This document shows, in pieces, positions 44,843 through 53,562 of a DNA stretch of 64,000 nt (position 1 is its first letter; every line of letters starts with the position of its first letter). The stretch is taken from NCBI GenBank assembly GCA_964605145.1, contig CAZSBG010000006.1:36396-100395 (forward strand), given 5' to 3'. The notes beneath the pieces are model-generated. The model saw only the letters and a list, made by a program, of their open reading frames with translations. It did no database searches and was not told where the DNA came from. The position numbers and the translations under genes were made by a program. Source of the stretch: CAZSBG01 sp964605145. Lineage in GTDB: Bacteria > Zhuqueibacterota > Zhuqueibacteria > Thermofontimicrobiales > Thermofontimicrobiaceae.

Positions 44843-46210
44843 TTATATACTGGCGATCTCGATTTTTCTCTCCAAAACAGATAAATCTTCTTTCACCGCT
44901 TTGTCATGTTTTCTGAGTTGATCGATAGTTTGAATTGCATGAACGACAGTGGAATGGTCTCTGCCTCCAAAATGTAAGCCAATTGTCTTCAGGGAATGAT
45001 GTGTCATTCGTTTTGCCAGATACATGGATACTTGTCTTGCCAGAGCAATTTCTTTTTTACGGTTTTTTGCTCGGATGAGATCTTCCGGGATGGAATAATG
45101 TTCGCAGACAATTCGTTGAATTTCCTCAATACTCAAATTTCGCTTGGATCCCAGACTGAGATCTTTTAATACGCTTTTTGCCAGGTCTGTGGTGATATCT
45201 TTTCCCTGGAGCGAGGAAATTGCAAATAATCTGATCAGAGAACCTTCGAGTTCGCGAATATTTGATGTGATATTTGTTGCAAACAAATGGATAATTTCCT
45301 GCGGAAGCCTGAGGTTGTTTTCTTCAGCTTTTTTCTGAAGAATTGCAATTCGGGTTTCAAGATCAGGAGGTTGAATATCCACAACTAATCCCCATTGGAA
45401 GCGGGATGTGAGTCTTTCTTCCATTCCTTTGAGTTCTTTAGGGGGACGATCTGAAGTGAGAACAATCTGTTTTCCTTTTTGATGCAAAGAGTTGAATGTA
45501 TGAAAAAACTCTTCTTGGGTTCGCTCTTTGTTAGTAAAAAATTGAATATCGTCGACCAGAAGAATATCTACATTTCTATAATTGTTGCTGAATTCAGTTG
45601 TCTTGTTATTTTGGATGGAGTCGATAAATTCGATTGTGAATTTCTCACTAGATACGTATAAAACCCGTTTGGCCAATCCTTCAATTTTGGTATAGTTGCC
45701 AATTGCCTGAATGAGGTGTGTTTTTCCCAATCCAACTCCGCCGTAAATGACAAGCGGATTGAATGTGGTTTTACCCGGGGATTGCGATACAGCAAGGGAA
45801 GCAGCTCGGGCAAATTGATTATTGGCGCCTTCAACAAAATTTTCGAAAGTGTATCGTTCGTTGAGCTGACTTTCGAAATCGACATTATTGTAAATAGGTT
45901 TTTCCTGAACAGGAATCTTGATTGAATCGGAAGAACCGTTGATGACCTCAGGCTTGTCATTCACTACGATCGAGTAGAGCAATTCCGCATCATCGCCAAT
46001 CGTACGCTGCAATGCTCGATTAATTAATTCTTTGTAATGCGTCTCCAGAAATTCATAGAAGAACTGGCTCGGGATTTGAACTGTCAATTTGTTTTTATCT
46101 AAATTGACTGGCGTAATGGGCTTGAACCAGGTTATGAAAGTTTGATCGTTTAAATTCTCTTTTATGTTAGATAAGAATTTTGACCAGATGTCTACGCAAT
46201 TGGGTGTCAT
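44843..46210 (-). CDS. dnaA: Chromosomal replication initiator protein DnaA
   Basis: A 455-residue AAA+ initiator. Domain I is at 1-85, followed by a variable linker. Walker A GGVGLGKTH is at 157-165 and Walker B is ILLVDDIQFF. The C-terminal DNA-binding domain carries the DnaA-box signature GGRDHSTVVHAI. Oligomers of DnaA-ATP bind the boxes in the adjacent 44295-44842 region and melt the origin. The gene order and box placement agree with autoregulation, but no clear promoter was found. Confidence 0.98.
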   Translation of the reverse strand: MTPNCVDIWSKFLSNIKENLNDQTFITWFKPITPVNLDKNKLTVQIPSQFFYEFLETHYKELINRALQRTIGDDAELLYSIVVNDKPEVINGSSDSIKIPVQEKPIYNNVDFESQLNERYTFENFVEGANNQFARAASLAVSQSPGKTTFNPLVIYGGVGLGKTHLIQAIGNYTKIEGLAKRVLYVSSEKFTIEFIDSIQNNKTTEFSNNYRNVDILLVDDIQFFTNKERTQEEFFHTFNSLHQKGKQIVLTSDRPPKELKGMEERLTSRFQWGLVVDIQPPDLETRIAILQKKAEENNLRLPQEIIHLFATNITSNIRELEGSLIRLFAISSLQGKDITTDLAKSVLKDLSLGSKRNLSIEEIQRIVCEHYSIPEDLIRAKNRKKEIALARQVSMYLAKRMTHHSLKTIGLHFGGRDHSTVVHAIQTIDQLRKHDKAVKEDLSVLERKIEIASI

Positions 46211-46821
46211 TGGGTATGCCTTTTTTGATTAGGGTGAAAAGTTGTCAACAAATTATTAACAATATTTCAGGGATGCTAATAATTTTAAAGTCCAATATTC
46301 TAAAAATACATAAATTAGAAATAAGCGTATATTTAATGTTATAATAATAAATATATTGTTTTAAATAAATAAAAATAAATAAGATAGAAAACTTCAATAA
46401 TTCAGGATGAAATATGAATACTATGATAAGTAAAAATGAGGATGGATTGGAAGTAATTTATAAAATATCAACATTGATAAATTGTCAACATTTTATAAAT
46501 ACATGCGCCCGATATCCCTTGCTTTAAATTTAGAAATTTTATTGCAAATGTCAAATAAAAAATTAAAAATGTAAAAATTTGTGACCGGAAAGAAATAATT
46601 ACGATTATAATTATATAACGTTCATGTTTTTTAATGTGATAATGCCAAATATGATTAAAAACAGGAGGAAATCTTGATTACTTATCATACAATTTTGGAG
46701 ATGTCTCTTTTTGAATGGCACAAAAATAGCTTGACTTTTATTTAAAATTTTAATACTTTTATGAGATAATTTTTTGAAAGATCAGGTATTTTTTGGAATA
46801 AAAAATTGTGAGGATTTTGTA
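46211..46821. other. dnaA-rpmH divergent intergenic region
   Basis: A 611-base, strongly A+T-rich gap where gene direction switches from leftward to rightward. It must hold the dnaA and rpmH promoters. TGTCAACA occurs at 46243-46250 and 46483-46490 and TATCAACA at 46466-46473; these are degenerate DnaA-box-like sequences and could serve dnaA autoregulation or a second origin module. A candidate rpmH promoter is at 46731-46759. Around 46660 there is an unused AGGAGG-like sequence followed by a TTG codon; no long frame follows. Confidence 0.5.
46731..46759 (+). promoter_or_regulatory. Candidate promoter for rpmH-rnpA-yidD-yidC
   Basis: TTGACT (46731-46736), a 17-base spacer and TACTTT (46754-46759). 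The -35 is good but the -10 matches only three of six, so the call is tentative. Confidence 0.4.
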
Positions 46822-46965
46822 ATGAAAAGAACATTTCAACCCAGCAGAAAAAAAAGAGCAAATAAACACGGTTTCAGAGAAAGAATGAGCACGAAAAACG
46901 GCCGTATAATATTGAAAAGAAGAAGAGCTAAAGGCAGAAAAAAATTATCTGTTAGTGATGAATAA
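46822..46965 (+). CDS. rpmH: 50S ribosomal protein L34
   Basis: A 47-residue, highly basic ribosomal protein. MKRTFQPSRKKRANKHGFR is the family's start and the remainder (RMSTKNGRIILKRRRAKGR) is canonical. GAGG eight bases upstream fixes the start; an in-frame extension to 46774 is not needed. It heads the universal rpmH-rnpA-yidD-yidC group beside the origin. Confidence 0.98.
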   Translation: MKRTFQPSRKKRANKHGFRERMSTKNGRIILKRRRAKGRKKLSVSDE

Positions 46966-46982
46966 AGTTGTTCGGTCTTTTT

Positions 46983-47333
46983 ATGGCTTTTCACAAATTT
47001 AAAAGAAATGCCTTGCCGAAGAAGATAATTCTTCGCGGTAAAGAAAAATTTGATTTCATTTTTAAAAATGGCTCATCTTTGAAAGGCAGAAATATAACAA
47101 TTTTATTTGTCGAAAGTCAGACAGAAAAAGTTGGTTTTGTCGTATCTAAGAGAATAAAGGGAGCTGTTCAACGCAATTATTATAAAAGAATACTGAGGGA
47201 AATTTATCGACAAAATAAAGAAAAGTTTCCAATTCAAAAAGAATTAATACTAATTGCCAAGGGAAGAGAAAAAAACGTTGCAATACTTAGGGGCGAAATT
47301 TTAAATTTATTGAAAAAAGAGTTCAATATATAG
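46983..47333 (+). CDS. rnpA: Ribonuclease P protein component
   Basis: A 116-residue basic protein that supports the RNase P RNA in 5' tRNA maturation. The central signature QRNYYKRILREIYR matches the RNxxKRxxRE motif, and GFVVSKRIKGAV precedes it. The ATG at 46983 is chosen, but it lacks a clear ribosome site; a TTG at 46968 in the same frame is the alternative. It follows rpmH closely, so coupling to L34 translation is likely. Confidence 0.93.
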   Translation: MAFHKFKRNALPKKIILRGKEKFDFIFKNGSSLKGRNITILFVESQTEKVGFVVSKRIKGAVQRNYYKRILREIYRQNKEKFPIQKELILIAKGREKNVAILRGEILNLLKKEFNI

Positions 47334-47373
47334 TACGCTTTTAAAGGATTTGTCAATATATAGTATTTGATAT

Positions 47374-47583
47374 ATGAAATATGTACTAATGGCAGTCATA
47401 AAGTTTTACCAAAAGGCGATTTCGCCTTTTTTTTTACCATCATGTCGATTTGTACCAACTTGCTCAGAATATTCATATCAGGCATTAAAGAAATATGGCT
47501 TCTTCAAAGGTACTGCTCTGGCTGTTTGGCGAATTTTACGATGCAATCCCTTCAATAAAGGCGGATACGATCCCTTGGTATAA
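47374..47583 (+). CDS. yidD: Membrane protein insertion efficiency factor YidD
   Basis: A 69-residue protein of the YidD family with FYQKAISPFFLPSCRF, PTCSEYSYQALKKYG and RILRCNPFNKGGYDP, including the three conserved cysteines. It associates with the inner membrane through an amphipathic helix and aids YidC-dependent insertion. It lies between rnpA and yidC as usual. Confidence 0.96.
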   Translation: MKYVLMAVIKFYQKAISPFFLPSCRFVPTCSEYSYQALKKYGFFKGTALAVWRILRCNPFNKGGYDPLV

Positions 47584-47612
47584 TTCAATTTTAATCGATA
47601 TAGGATAATGTA

Positions 47613-49472
47613 ATGGATAAAAGAACTATTCTCGCGTTTGTTCTTATTGGTATTGTACTTCTGATTATGAGAACAGATTTTTATCGCGATCTCGTAATGC
47701 CGGAACAAAAAACGATTGTTTCAGAGTCTCTGCAGGATTCCACGTACAATGATAAAGAAACTTCATTGGCAGCTAAAACTGAAAAAGAAATACCAGCAAC
47801 GCAAGAAAATATTTCTCCAATAGCTTCTGAAGTAATGGACGAAAAAGAGAAAAATGACAAAACTTTTTTATTTTCAAATATTAATAACGATGTAATATAC
47901 GATGAAGTTATTGTTGAAACTGAATTATATAAAGCCAGAATAAATCCAAAAGGTGCGGTGATATCAAGTTGGATTCTCAAAAATTATGAGTACAAAGAGA
48001 ATGAAAATGTTCAATTAATTAAAGACGCCGGTGTTGGAAATTTAGGACTATTTTTTATTATTGATGGGGATACGGTTTATACTTATGATTCCGTTTTCAA
48101 ACCAAATAAAAAGAACGTTCTTTTCAGAAATAATCAAACCAGTGAAACTATAAAATTCACGCTGGATTTGAATGATAGACGTCAAATTATTAAAACATTT
48201 ACATTTTTCAGAGATGAGTATATTGTTGATTTAAATATCGAAATGAAAGAAATTCCACTTCAATTTGATAATCATCAGTATTTTCTCGCATGGAATTCCG
48301 GATTGAAATATGCCGAACTGGATTATAATGGTTATGTTGACAAAGAAGATGTGAATAGTGCCAAAGCCTATATTTATCAGGGTGGAAGCAAAGAAGATTT
48401 ATCCCTTCCAAATAAGCCCTATGAACATAAATCACGAGATGATTTCAGTGGAATTGTAGACTGGGCGGCAGTGCGGACGAAGTATTTTGCAATGATTATT
48501 ATTCCAGATAAAGAATATGATATTGAGCCCACCCTCAAAGGAAAAACGTCTCCACTTTACAAGAATCCAAATTTAAAAGACAGGGTTGAAAAAGATTATA
48601 CGGTAATACTTAAATCGAATATTCCACCGACGAATCTCAATAATGTAAATCAAAATTTCAGAGTATACATCGGTCCATTGGATTATTCTATCATTAAAAA
48701 CTATCACCCAACTCTTGGCAAATTGATGGATTTTGGAATGTCCATTATTCGTCCGTTCGCTAAACTGGTATTAAAAAGTTTTGTCTTCTTACATGAATTC
48801 ATTCCAAATTATGGTGTCGTCCTTATAGTTTTTTCAATTCTAATAAAAATATTAGTTTTTCCTCTGACCCGAAAAAGCTATGTTTCCATGCAAAAAATGC
48901 AAACGCTGCAACCAAAAATGAATGAGTTAAAAGAAAAGTATTCAAAAGATCCGCAGCGAATGAATAAGGAAACGATGAAATTATACAAAGAAGAAGGAGT
49001 GAATCCATTAAGCGGCTGTTTGCCAACATTGCTGCAATTGCCATTATTATGGGCGGTGTTTATTATTTTCAGAAATACAATTGAATTGAGGGGAGCAGAA
49101 TTTGTATGGTGGATCAAAAATCTTTCAGCGCCGGATACCATATTTCAGTTACCGTTCTCAATTCCATTTTATGGTGATTTAGTCAATGTGCTGCCCATTG
49201 TGATGGGCGTATCCATGTTGATACAACAAAAAATGACCATGAAAGACCCAAAGCAAAAGGCGATGGTGTATTTCATGCCAATATTTTTTACACTGCTTTT
49301 TAATTCATTTCCATCCGGCTTGAATTTGTATTATACCTTATTTAACTTTTTTACAATACTTCAACAAAAGTTTACTCACGAGAAAAAAGCTGAAGATGAA
49401 CCTGAAGAGGTTCAAAAACCTGCAAAAAACGCAGGAAGAAAATTACAAAGTAATAAAAGGAAAAATAAGTAG
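47613..49472 (+). CDS. yidC: Membrane protein insertase YidC
   Basis: A 619-residue inner-membrane insertase of the Gram-negative type. An N-terminal helix (about 5-20) is followed by the large periplasmic P1 domain (about 80-370), then the Oxa1/YidC core with about five helices (395-590), including PLTRKSYVSMQKMQTLQPKM, the GCLPTLLQLPLLWAVF stretch and FPSGLNLYYT. A Lys-rich tail ends the protein. It inserts membrane proteins alone or with SecYEG. A terminator follows. Confidence 0.97.
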   Translation: MDKRTILAFVLIGIVLLIMRTDFYRDLVMPEQKTIVSESLQDSTYNDKETSLAAKTEKEIPATQENISPIASEVMDEKEKNDKTFLFSNINNDVIYDEVIVETELYKARINPKGAVISSWILKNYEYKENENVQLIKDAGVGNLGLFFIIDGDTVYTYDSVFKPNKKNVLFRNNQTSETIKFTLDLNDRRQIIKTFTFFRDEYIVDLNIEMKEIPLQFDNHQYFLAWNSGLKYAELDYNGYVDKEDVNSAKAYIYQGGSKEDLSLPNKPYEHKSRDDFSGIVDWAAVRTKYFAMIIIPDKEYDIEPTLKGKTSPLYKNPNLKDRVEKDYTVILKSNIPPTNLNNVNQNFRVYIGPLDYSIIKNYHPTLGKLMDFGMSIIRPFAKLVLKSFVFLHEFIPNYGVVLIVFSILIKILVFPLTRKSYVSMQKMQTLQPKMNELKEKYSKDPQRMNKETMKLYKEEGVNPLSGCLPTLLQLPLLWAVFIIFRNTIELRGAEFVWWIKNLSAPDTIFQLPFSIPFYGDLVNVLPIVMGVSMLIQQKMTMKDPKQKAMVYFMPIFFTLLFNSFPSGLNLYYTLFNFFTILQQKFTHEKKAEDEPEEVQKPAKNAGRKLQSNKRKNK

Positions 49473-49501
49473 TAAATAAGGAAGAAAATTAGAATATTAT
49501 C

Positions 49502-49536
49502 AAAAAGCCCTATCGTAATCTCTGGTGGGGCTTTTT
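49502..49536 (+). terminator. Rho-independent terminator after yidC
   Basis: AAAAAGCCC pairs with GGGCTTTTT across a 17-base loop, 30 bases past the yidC stop and 13 bases before mnmE. It should partly separate mnmE from the ribosomal group. Confidence 0.8.
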
Positions 49537-49549
49537 AGGTGATAACTTA

Positions 49550-50935
49550 ATGATTTCATTTGATGAGCACACAATCGCTGCTATTTCAACGCCGCCTGGA
49601 CATGGTGGAATCGCTATTGTAAGAATGAGCGGTCATGAAGCCATACCGATTGCTGATAAAGTTTTCAGGGGAAAAAGCAGTGTTCATGAAATAGAACCCT
49701 GGAAAGCCATGCTTGGGAAAATTCATGATGGTGACGTTGTACTGGATGAGGTTGTATTAATTGTCTATAAAGCTCCATTTTCATACACGAAAGAAGATGT
49801 CGTTGAAATAAGTTGTCACGGCGGCGTGTATGTTTCACAACGAATTTTAGAATTATTACTTCATCATGGGGCCAGAATTGCAAATCCTGGCGAATTTTCT
49901 TTTCGGGCATTTATGAATGGTCGTCTCGATCTATCTCAGGTCGAGGCTGTTGGTACTTTAATTCAGTCAAAGACCGAATCCAGCATGCAGGCTTCACTGA
50001 GGCAGCTTGAAGGTTCCTTATCCTCAATGATTCATGAAATTCGAAATGAATTGATGGATTCATGTTCGTTGCTTGAACTGGAACTTGATTTCCCTGAAGA
50101 AGATGTTGAATTTGTAAATCGACAGGGTTTCATTGAACTGATTTTGAAAAGAGAACAGAAAATACAATATCTGATTCACACGTATAAATATGGAAGAATC
50201 GCCCGAGAAGGCGTGAAAGTTGTTATCGTTGGCAAACCAAATGTGGGAAAATCCAGTCTGTTGAACAGACTACTGAAAGAGGACAGGGCAATCGTAACGG
50301 AATTGCCTGGGACTACACGGGACGTCCTTGAAGTGCAACTCGATTTAAATGGAATATTGTTTCGAATATTTGATACGGCCGGAATTGCTGCGACGAAAAA
50401 TTTAGTCGAGATGGAAGGAATATCTCGTGCCAAAAAAGTACTCGAATCAGCAGATATAGTTTTGCATGTTTGTGATGGATCGAATGATCTTGATGAAGAA
50501 GATTTTGAAATTGTAGACCATTTGAATAATTTGACCGAAAAAAAAATCATTCGGATATTTAATAAATATGATTTGGTAGAAAAAAATGATTATGAAGAAT
50601 TGAACGACGACTCAATTTCCAAAGTCAAAATATCTGCAAAAACCGGGTTTGGAATCGATGCTTTGGAAAGAGAACTGAGTGATTCAGTGATATTCGATAA
50701 AGAGAATATGTTGAATGAGGAAATAATCATCACGGAAGTTCGACATTTGGAACAATTGAAAGCAACTTTAGCGAGCTTGCAGAAAGCGAAAGAGCAGGCA
50801 CAAAAAAACGTTTCATCTGAATTTATTGCTCTTTACCTCAGGGAAGCGCTCGATCATTTAGGTGAAATTATTGGCGTGGTATCAAGTGAAGATATATTGA
50901 ATAATATTTTTTCTAAATTTTGTATTGGTAAATGA
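49550..50935 (+). CDS. mnmE: tRNA modification GTPase MnmE
   Basis: A 461-residue GTPase that with MnmG installs the 5-carboxymethylaminomethyl group on wobble uridine 34. The tetrahydrofolate-binding N-terminal part (TIAAISTPPGHGGIAIVRMSG) is followed by helical parts and an inserted G domain with GKPNVGKSSL, the switch-II DTAG and NKYD. The C-terminal catalytic motif FCIGK is intact. A parS-like site separates it from mnmG. Confidence 0.97.
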   Translation: MISFDEHTIAAISTPPGHGGIAIVRMSGHEAIPIADKVFRGKSSVHEIEPWKAMLGKIHDGDVVLDEVVLIVYKAPFSYTKEDVVEISCHGGVYVSQRILELLLHHGARIANPGEFSFRAFMNGRLDLSQVEAVGTLIQSKTESSMQASLRQLEGSLSSMIHEIRNELMDSCSLLELELDFPEEDVEFVNRQGFIELILKREQKIQYLIHTYKYGRIAREGVKVVIVGKPNVGKSSLLNRLLKEDRAIVTELPGTTRDVLEVQLDLNGILFRIFDTAGIAATKNLVEMEGISRAKKVLESADIVLHVCDGSNDLDEEDFEIVDHLNNLTEKKIIRIFNKYDLVEKNDYEELNDDSISKVKISAKTGFGIDALERELSDSVIFDKENMLNEEIIITEVRHLEQLKATLASLQKAKEQAQKNVSSEFIALYLREALDHLGEIIGVVSSEDILNNIFSKFCIGK

Positions 50936-50938
50936 AAT

Positions 50939-50954
50939 TGTTTCACGTGGAACA
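50939..50954. other. parS: parS-like centromere site 1
   Basis: TGTTTCACGTGGAACA differs by one base from the canonical parS TGTTTCACGTGAAACA. The near-palindrome extends to 22 bases (50936-50957). It lies between mnmE and mnmG. ParB binding here would nucleate the origin-segregation complex. The same 22 bases recur at 52850-52871. Confidence 0.88.
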
Positions 50955-50971
50955 ATTGTCGAGATTTTGGT

Positions 50972-52849
50972 ATGGTACGTAATCAAGATAAATATGATGT
51001 CATCATTGTAGGGGCGGGACACGCGGGCTGTGAAGCTGCGCTGGTTGCCGCGCGTATGGGAGCAAAGACCCTGCTCATTACGATGAATATATCCACAGTG
51101 GCGCAGATGTCCTGTAATCCTGCCATTGGCGGCTTGGCAAAAGGACATCTGGTGCGGGAGTTGGATGCGCTTGGCGGTGAAATGGGAAAGGTGACCGATG
51201 CAACCGGAATTCAATTTCGAATGCTGAATAAATCCAAAGGCCCGGCTGTATGGTCTTTGAGGGCGCAGGCGGACAGACAGGAATATTCCGCTAAAATGCG
51301 GGAAGTATTGGAAAACCAGGAAAATCTGGATTTGCTGCAAAGCGAGGTTGTTGCTTTGCTCATAGATGCGAATAAGTGTGTCGGTGTAAAAACATTCACC
51401 GGTTCTGAAATTTCGTCAAAATCGGTCATTCTTACGGCCGGAACTTTTTTGAATGGTTTGATTCATATTGGCATGTTTAGTTACGATGCTGGAAGATCAG
51501 GTGAGTTTGCTGCAAAAGGGTTGACAGAGAATTTGATGCAATTGGGATTTGTCGCAGGTCGTCTAAAAACCGGTACGCCGCCTCGAATCGATGGAAAGTC
51601 TTTGGATTTTGAAAGCATGACAATTCAGCACGGTGATGAAAATCCCGTTCCCTTTTCATTTCATACCAAAGAATTAAAAGTCGATCAATTACCTTGTTAT
51701 TTAACAACGACAAATGAAAAAACTCATAAAATTATCAACTTTGGATTGGATCGTTCGCCATTATTTAGCGGAAAGATTATTGGTATTGGACCGAGATATT
51801 GTCCATCTATTGAAACAAAATTGGTGCAGTTTCCCGATAAAATTTCTCATCAATTGTATCTGGAGCCGGAGGGACGAAATACCACCGAGTATTATTTGAA
51901 CGGATTTTCAACAAGCTTGCCCGAGGATATTCAGATCAATGCATTGCAAACAATTCCTGGATTGGAGCGCGCAAAAGTGACGCGGTTAGGGTATGCCATC
52001 GAATATGATTATTTTCCCTCGAATCAATTATACGCTTCGCTTGAAACAAAAATTATGGAAAATCTATATTTTGCCGGACAATTAAACGGAACATCAGGAT
52101 ATGAGGAAGCGGCTGTTCAGGGATTTATGGCTGCTGTGAATGCGGTTCGGAAAAATAACAATGAAAAGCCGATTGTATTGAATAGGTCTCAGGCATACAT
52201 CGGCGTTTTAATCGATGATTTGATCACCAGAGACGTAAATGAACCATACAGGATGTTTACATCACTGGCAGAATACAGGCTATTATTGAGGCAGGATAAT
52301 GCGGATTTGCGGTTGGGTGAAATAGGTTATAAATTGGGATTGAATTCATCAGAATATTATTCGAGGATTCAAAAAAAACAGAAATTGATAGAACAATACA
52401 TCTGCGAATTTAAAAATATAAGAGTATCGCCCGAGAAAGTCAATTCAATTCTTAAAAATAAAAAAACCTCTCCAATATCAGAAAAGGAGAGTGTGTATCA
52501 GTTGTTGAAAAGACCGGAAATGAAAATTCAGGATTTTGAAAAAAATTATAAAACGTCAATTTCTGATGCTGTTGAAAATGGACTGATGGATGAGGTGTTA
52601 GAGCAGGTTGAGATAGAAATAAAATATGAAGGTTACCTAAAGCGGCAAAATGAGCAAATCATTCGATATGAAAAAATGGAAAATAAATCCATTCCAAATA
52701 ATTTTAATTATAATCAAATTGGCTCGCTTTCAAATGAAGCAAGGGAAAAATTGAAAAGAGTGAAGCCTGCATCCATTGGCCAGGCATCGAGAATTGCCGG
52801 GGTTTCGCCAGCAGATATTTCTATTTTATTGCTTCATCTTAAAAATTGA
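50972..52849 (+). CDS. mnmG: tRNA uridine 5-carboxymethylaminomethyl modification enzyme MnmG
   Basis: A 625-residue FAD protein and partner of MnmE. The dinucleotide fold is IVGAGHAGCEAALVAARMG near the start, followed by MSCNPAIGGLAKGHLVRE with the catalytic cysteine region, KTGTPPRI, and the FAGQLNGTSGYEEAAVQG segment. The C-terminal helical domain ends ISILLLHL, typical of the family. It is bracketed by two parS-like sites. Confidence 0.98.
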   Translation: MVRNQDKYDVIIVGAGHAGCEAALVAARMGAKTLLITMNISTVAQMSCNPAIGGLAKGHLVRELDALGGEMGKVTDATGIQFRMLNKSKGPAVWSLRAQADRQEYSAKMREVLENQENLDLLQSEVVALLIDANKCVGVKTFTGSEISSKSVILTAGTFLNGLIHIGMFSYDAGRSGEFAAKGLTENLMQLGFVAGRLKTGTPPRIDGKSLDFESMTIQHGDENPVPFSFHTKELKVDQLPCYLTTTNEKTHKIINFGLDRSPLFSGKIIGIGPRYCPSIETKLVQFPDKISHQLYLEPEGRNTTEYYLNGFSTSLPEDIQINALQTIPGLERAKVTRLGYAIEYDYFPSNQLYASLETKIMENLYFAGQLNGTSGYEEAAVQGFMAAVNAVRKNNNEKPIVLNRSQAYIGVLIDDLITRDVNEPYRMFTSLAEYRLLLRQDNADLRLGEIGYKLGLNSSEYYSRIQKKQKLIEQYICEFKNIRVSPEKVNSILKNKKTSPISEKESVYQLLKRPEMKIQDFEKNYKTSISDAVENGLMDEVLEQVEIEIKYEGYLKRQNEQIIRYEKMENKSIPNNFNYNQIGSLSNEAREKLKRVKPASIGQASRIAGVSPADISILLLHLKN

Positions 52850-52852
52850 AAT

Positions 52853-52868
52853 TGTTTCACGTGGAACA
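52853..52868. other. parS: parS-like centromere site 2
   Basis: An exact copy of the site at 50939, TGTTTCACGTGGAACA, with the same flanks giving a 22-base match (52850-52871). It starts four bases after the mnmG stop and lies before rsmG. parA and parB, often found just after rsmG, are not adjacent in this window. Confidence 0.88.
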
Positions 52869-52890
52869 ATTTCCAGAATGATCAATCAAT

Positions 52891-53562
52891 ATGAAAGAAT
52901 TAGATTTAGTTGAAGATTTTTTTCAGGATATCGGTAGAGCGTTCTCACCTGAAATTAAAAAACAACTTATTCAATATTTGGACCTGTTGTGTGCGTGGAA
53001 CTCAAAAATAAACCTGGTATCCCGATTTGACAAATCCAATTTAATTAAACGGCATGTTTTAGAGTCACTTTTAATTTTGGAAGCAATCGATTTTCCAGAC
53101 GGATCAAAAATTGTGGATGTCGGGAGCGGTGGAGGTTTTCCTGGTATACCGCTTTCAATATGCTGCAGCAAATCCCATTTTTCATTAGTTGAGTCGAAAA
53201 GAAAAAAAACATTATTTTTGAAAGAGGTCGTGTCTCAATTGGACTTGAAAAATGTGGATGTACATAATGACAGGCTCGAAAAGTTTGTTGAAGTGACGCA
53301 ATGGCAGCAATATTTTGATTTCGGATTAAGTCGTGCAGTAGCTGACTTAGATGTGGTTTTTCGGTCGGTAAAAAATCTTTTAAAACCACAGGGTGTGTAT
53401 GTTGCCTGGAAAGGTGGGAATATTCAATCAGAGATAGAAAATATCAAATCTGAATTTTCTAATATATTTATAAAAACAATTCAAATGAATGAACGATATG
53501 TTAATAAAAATCTAAATAGGTGTTTTGTAGCTGTTTTCAGGAAGCAAAATGGAGGAATATAA
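52891..53562 (+). CDS. rsmG: 16S rRNA (guanine527-N7)-methyltransferase
   Basis: A 223-residue SAM-dependent methyltransferase of the RsmG (GidB) family acting on G527 of 16S rRNA. The family motifs are CAWNSKINLVSRFD near residue 30, the HVLESL segment, and SAM motif VDVGSGGGFPGIPLSI. Loss of this gene in other bacteria gives low-level streptomycin resistance. It overlaps the next gene by 14 bases if that gene starts at its first ATG. Confidence 0.95.
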   Translation: MKELDLVEDFFQDIGRAFSPEIKKQLIQYLDLLCAWNSKINLVSRFDKSNLIKRHVLESLLILEAIDFPDGSKIVDVGSGGGFPGIPLSICCSKSHFSLVESKRKKTLFLKEVVSQLDLKNVDVHNDRLEKFVEVTQWQQYFDFGLSRAVADLDVVFRSVKNLLKPQGVYVAWKGGNIQSEIENIKSEFSNIFIKTIQMNERYVNKNLNRCFVAVFRKQNGGI

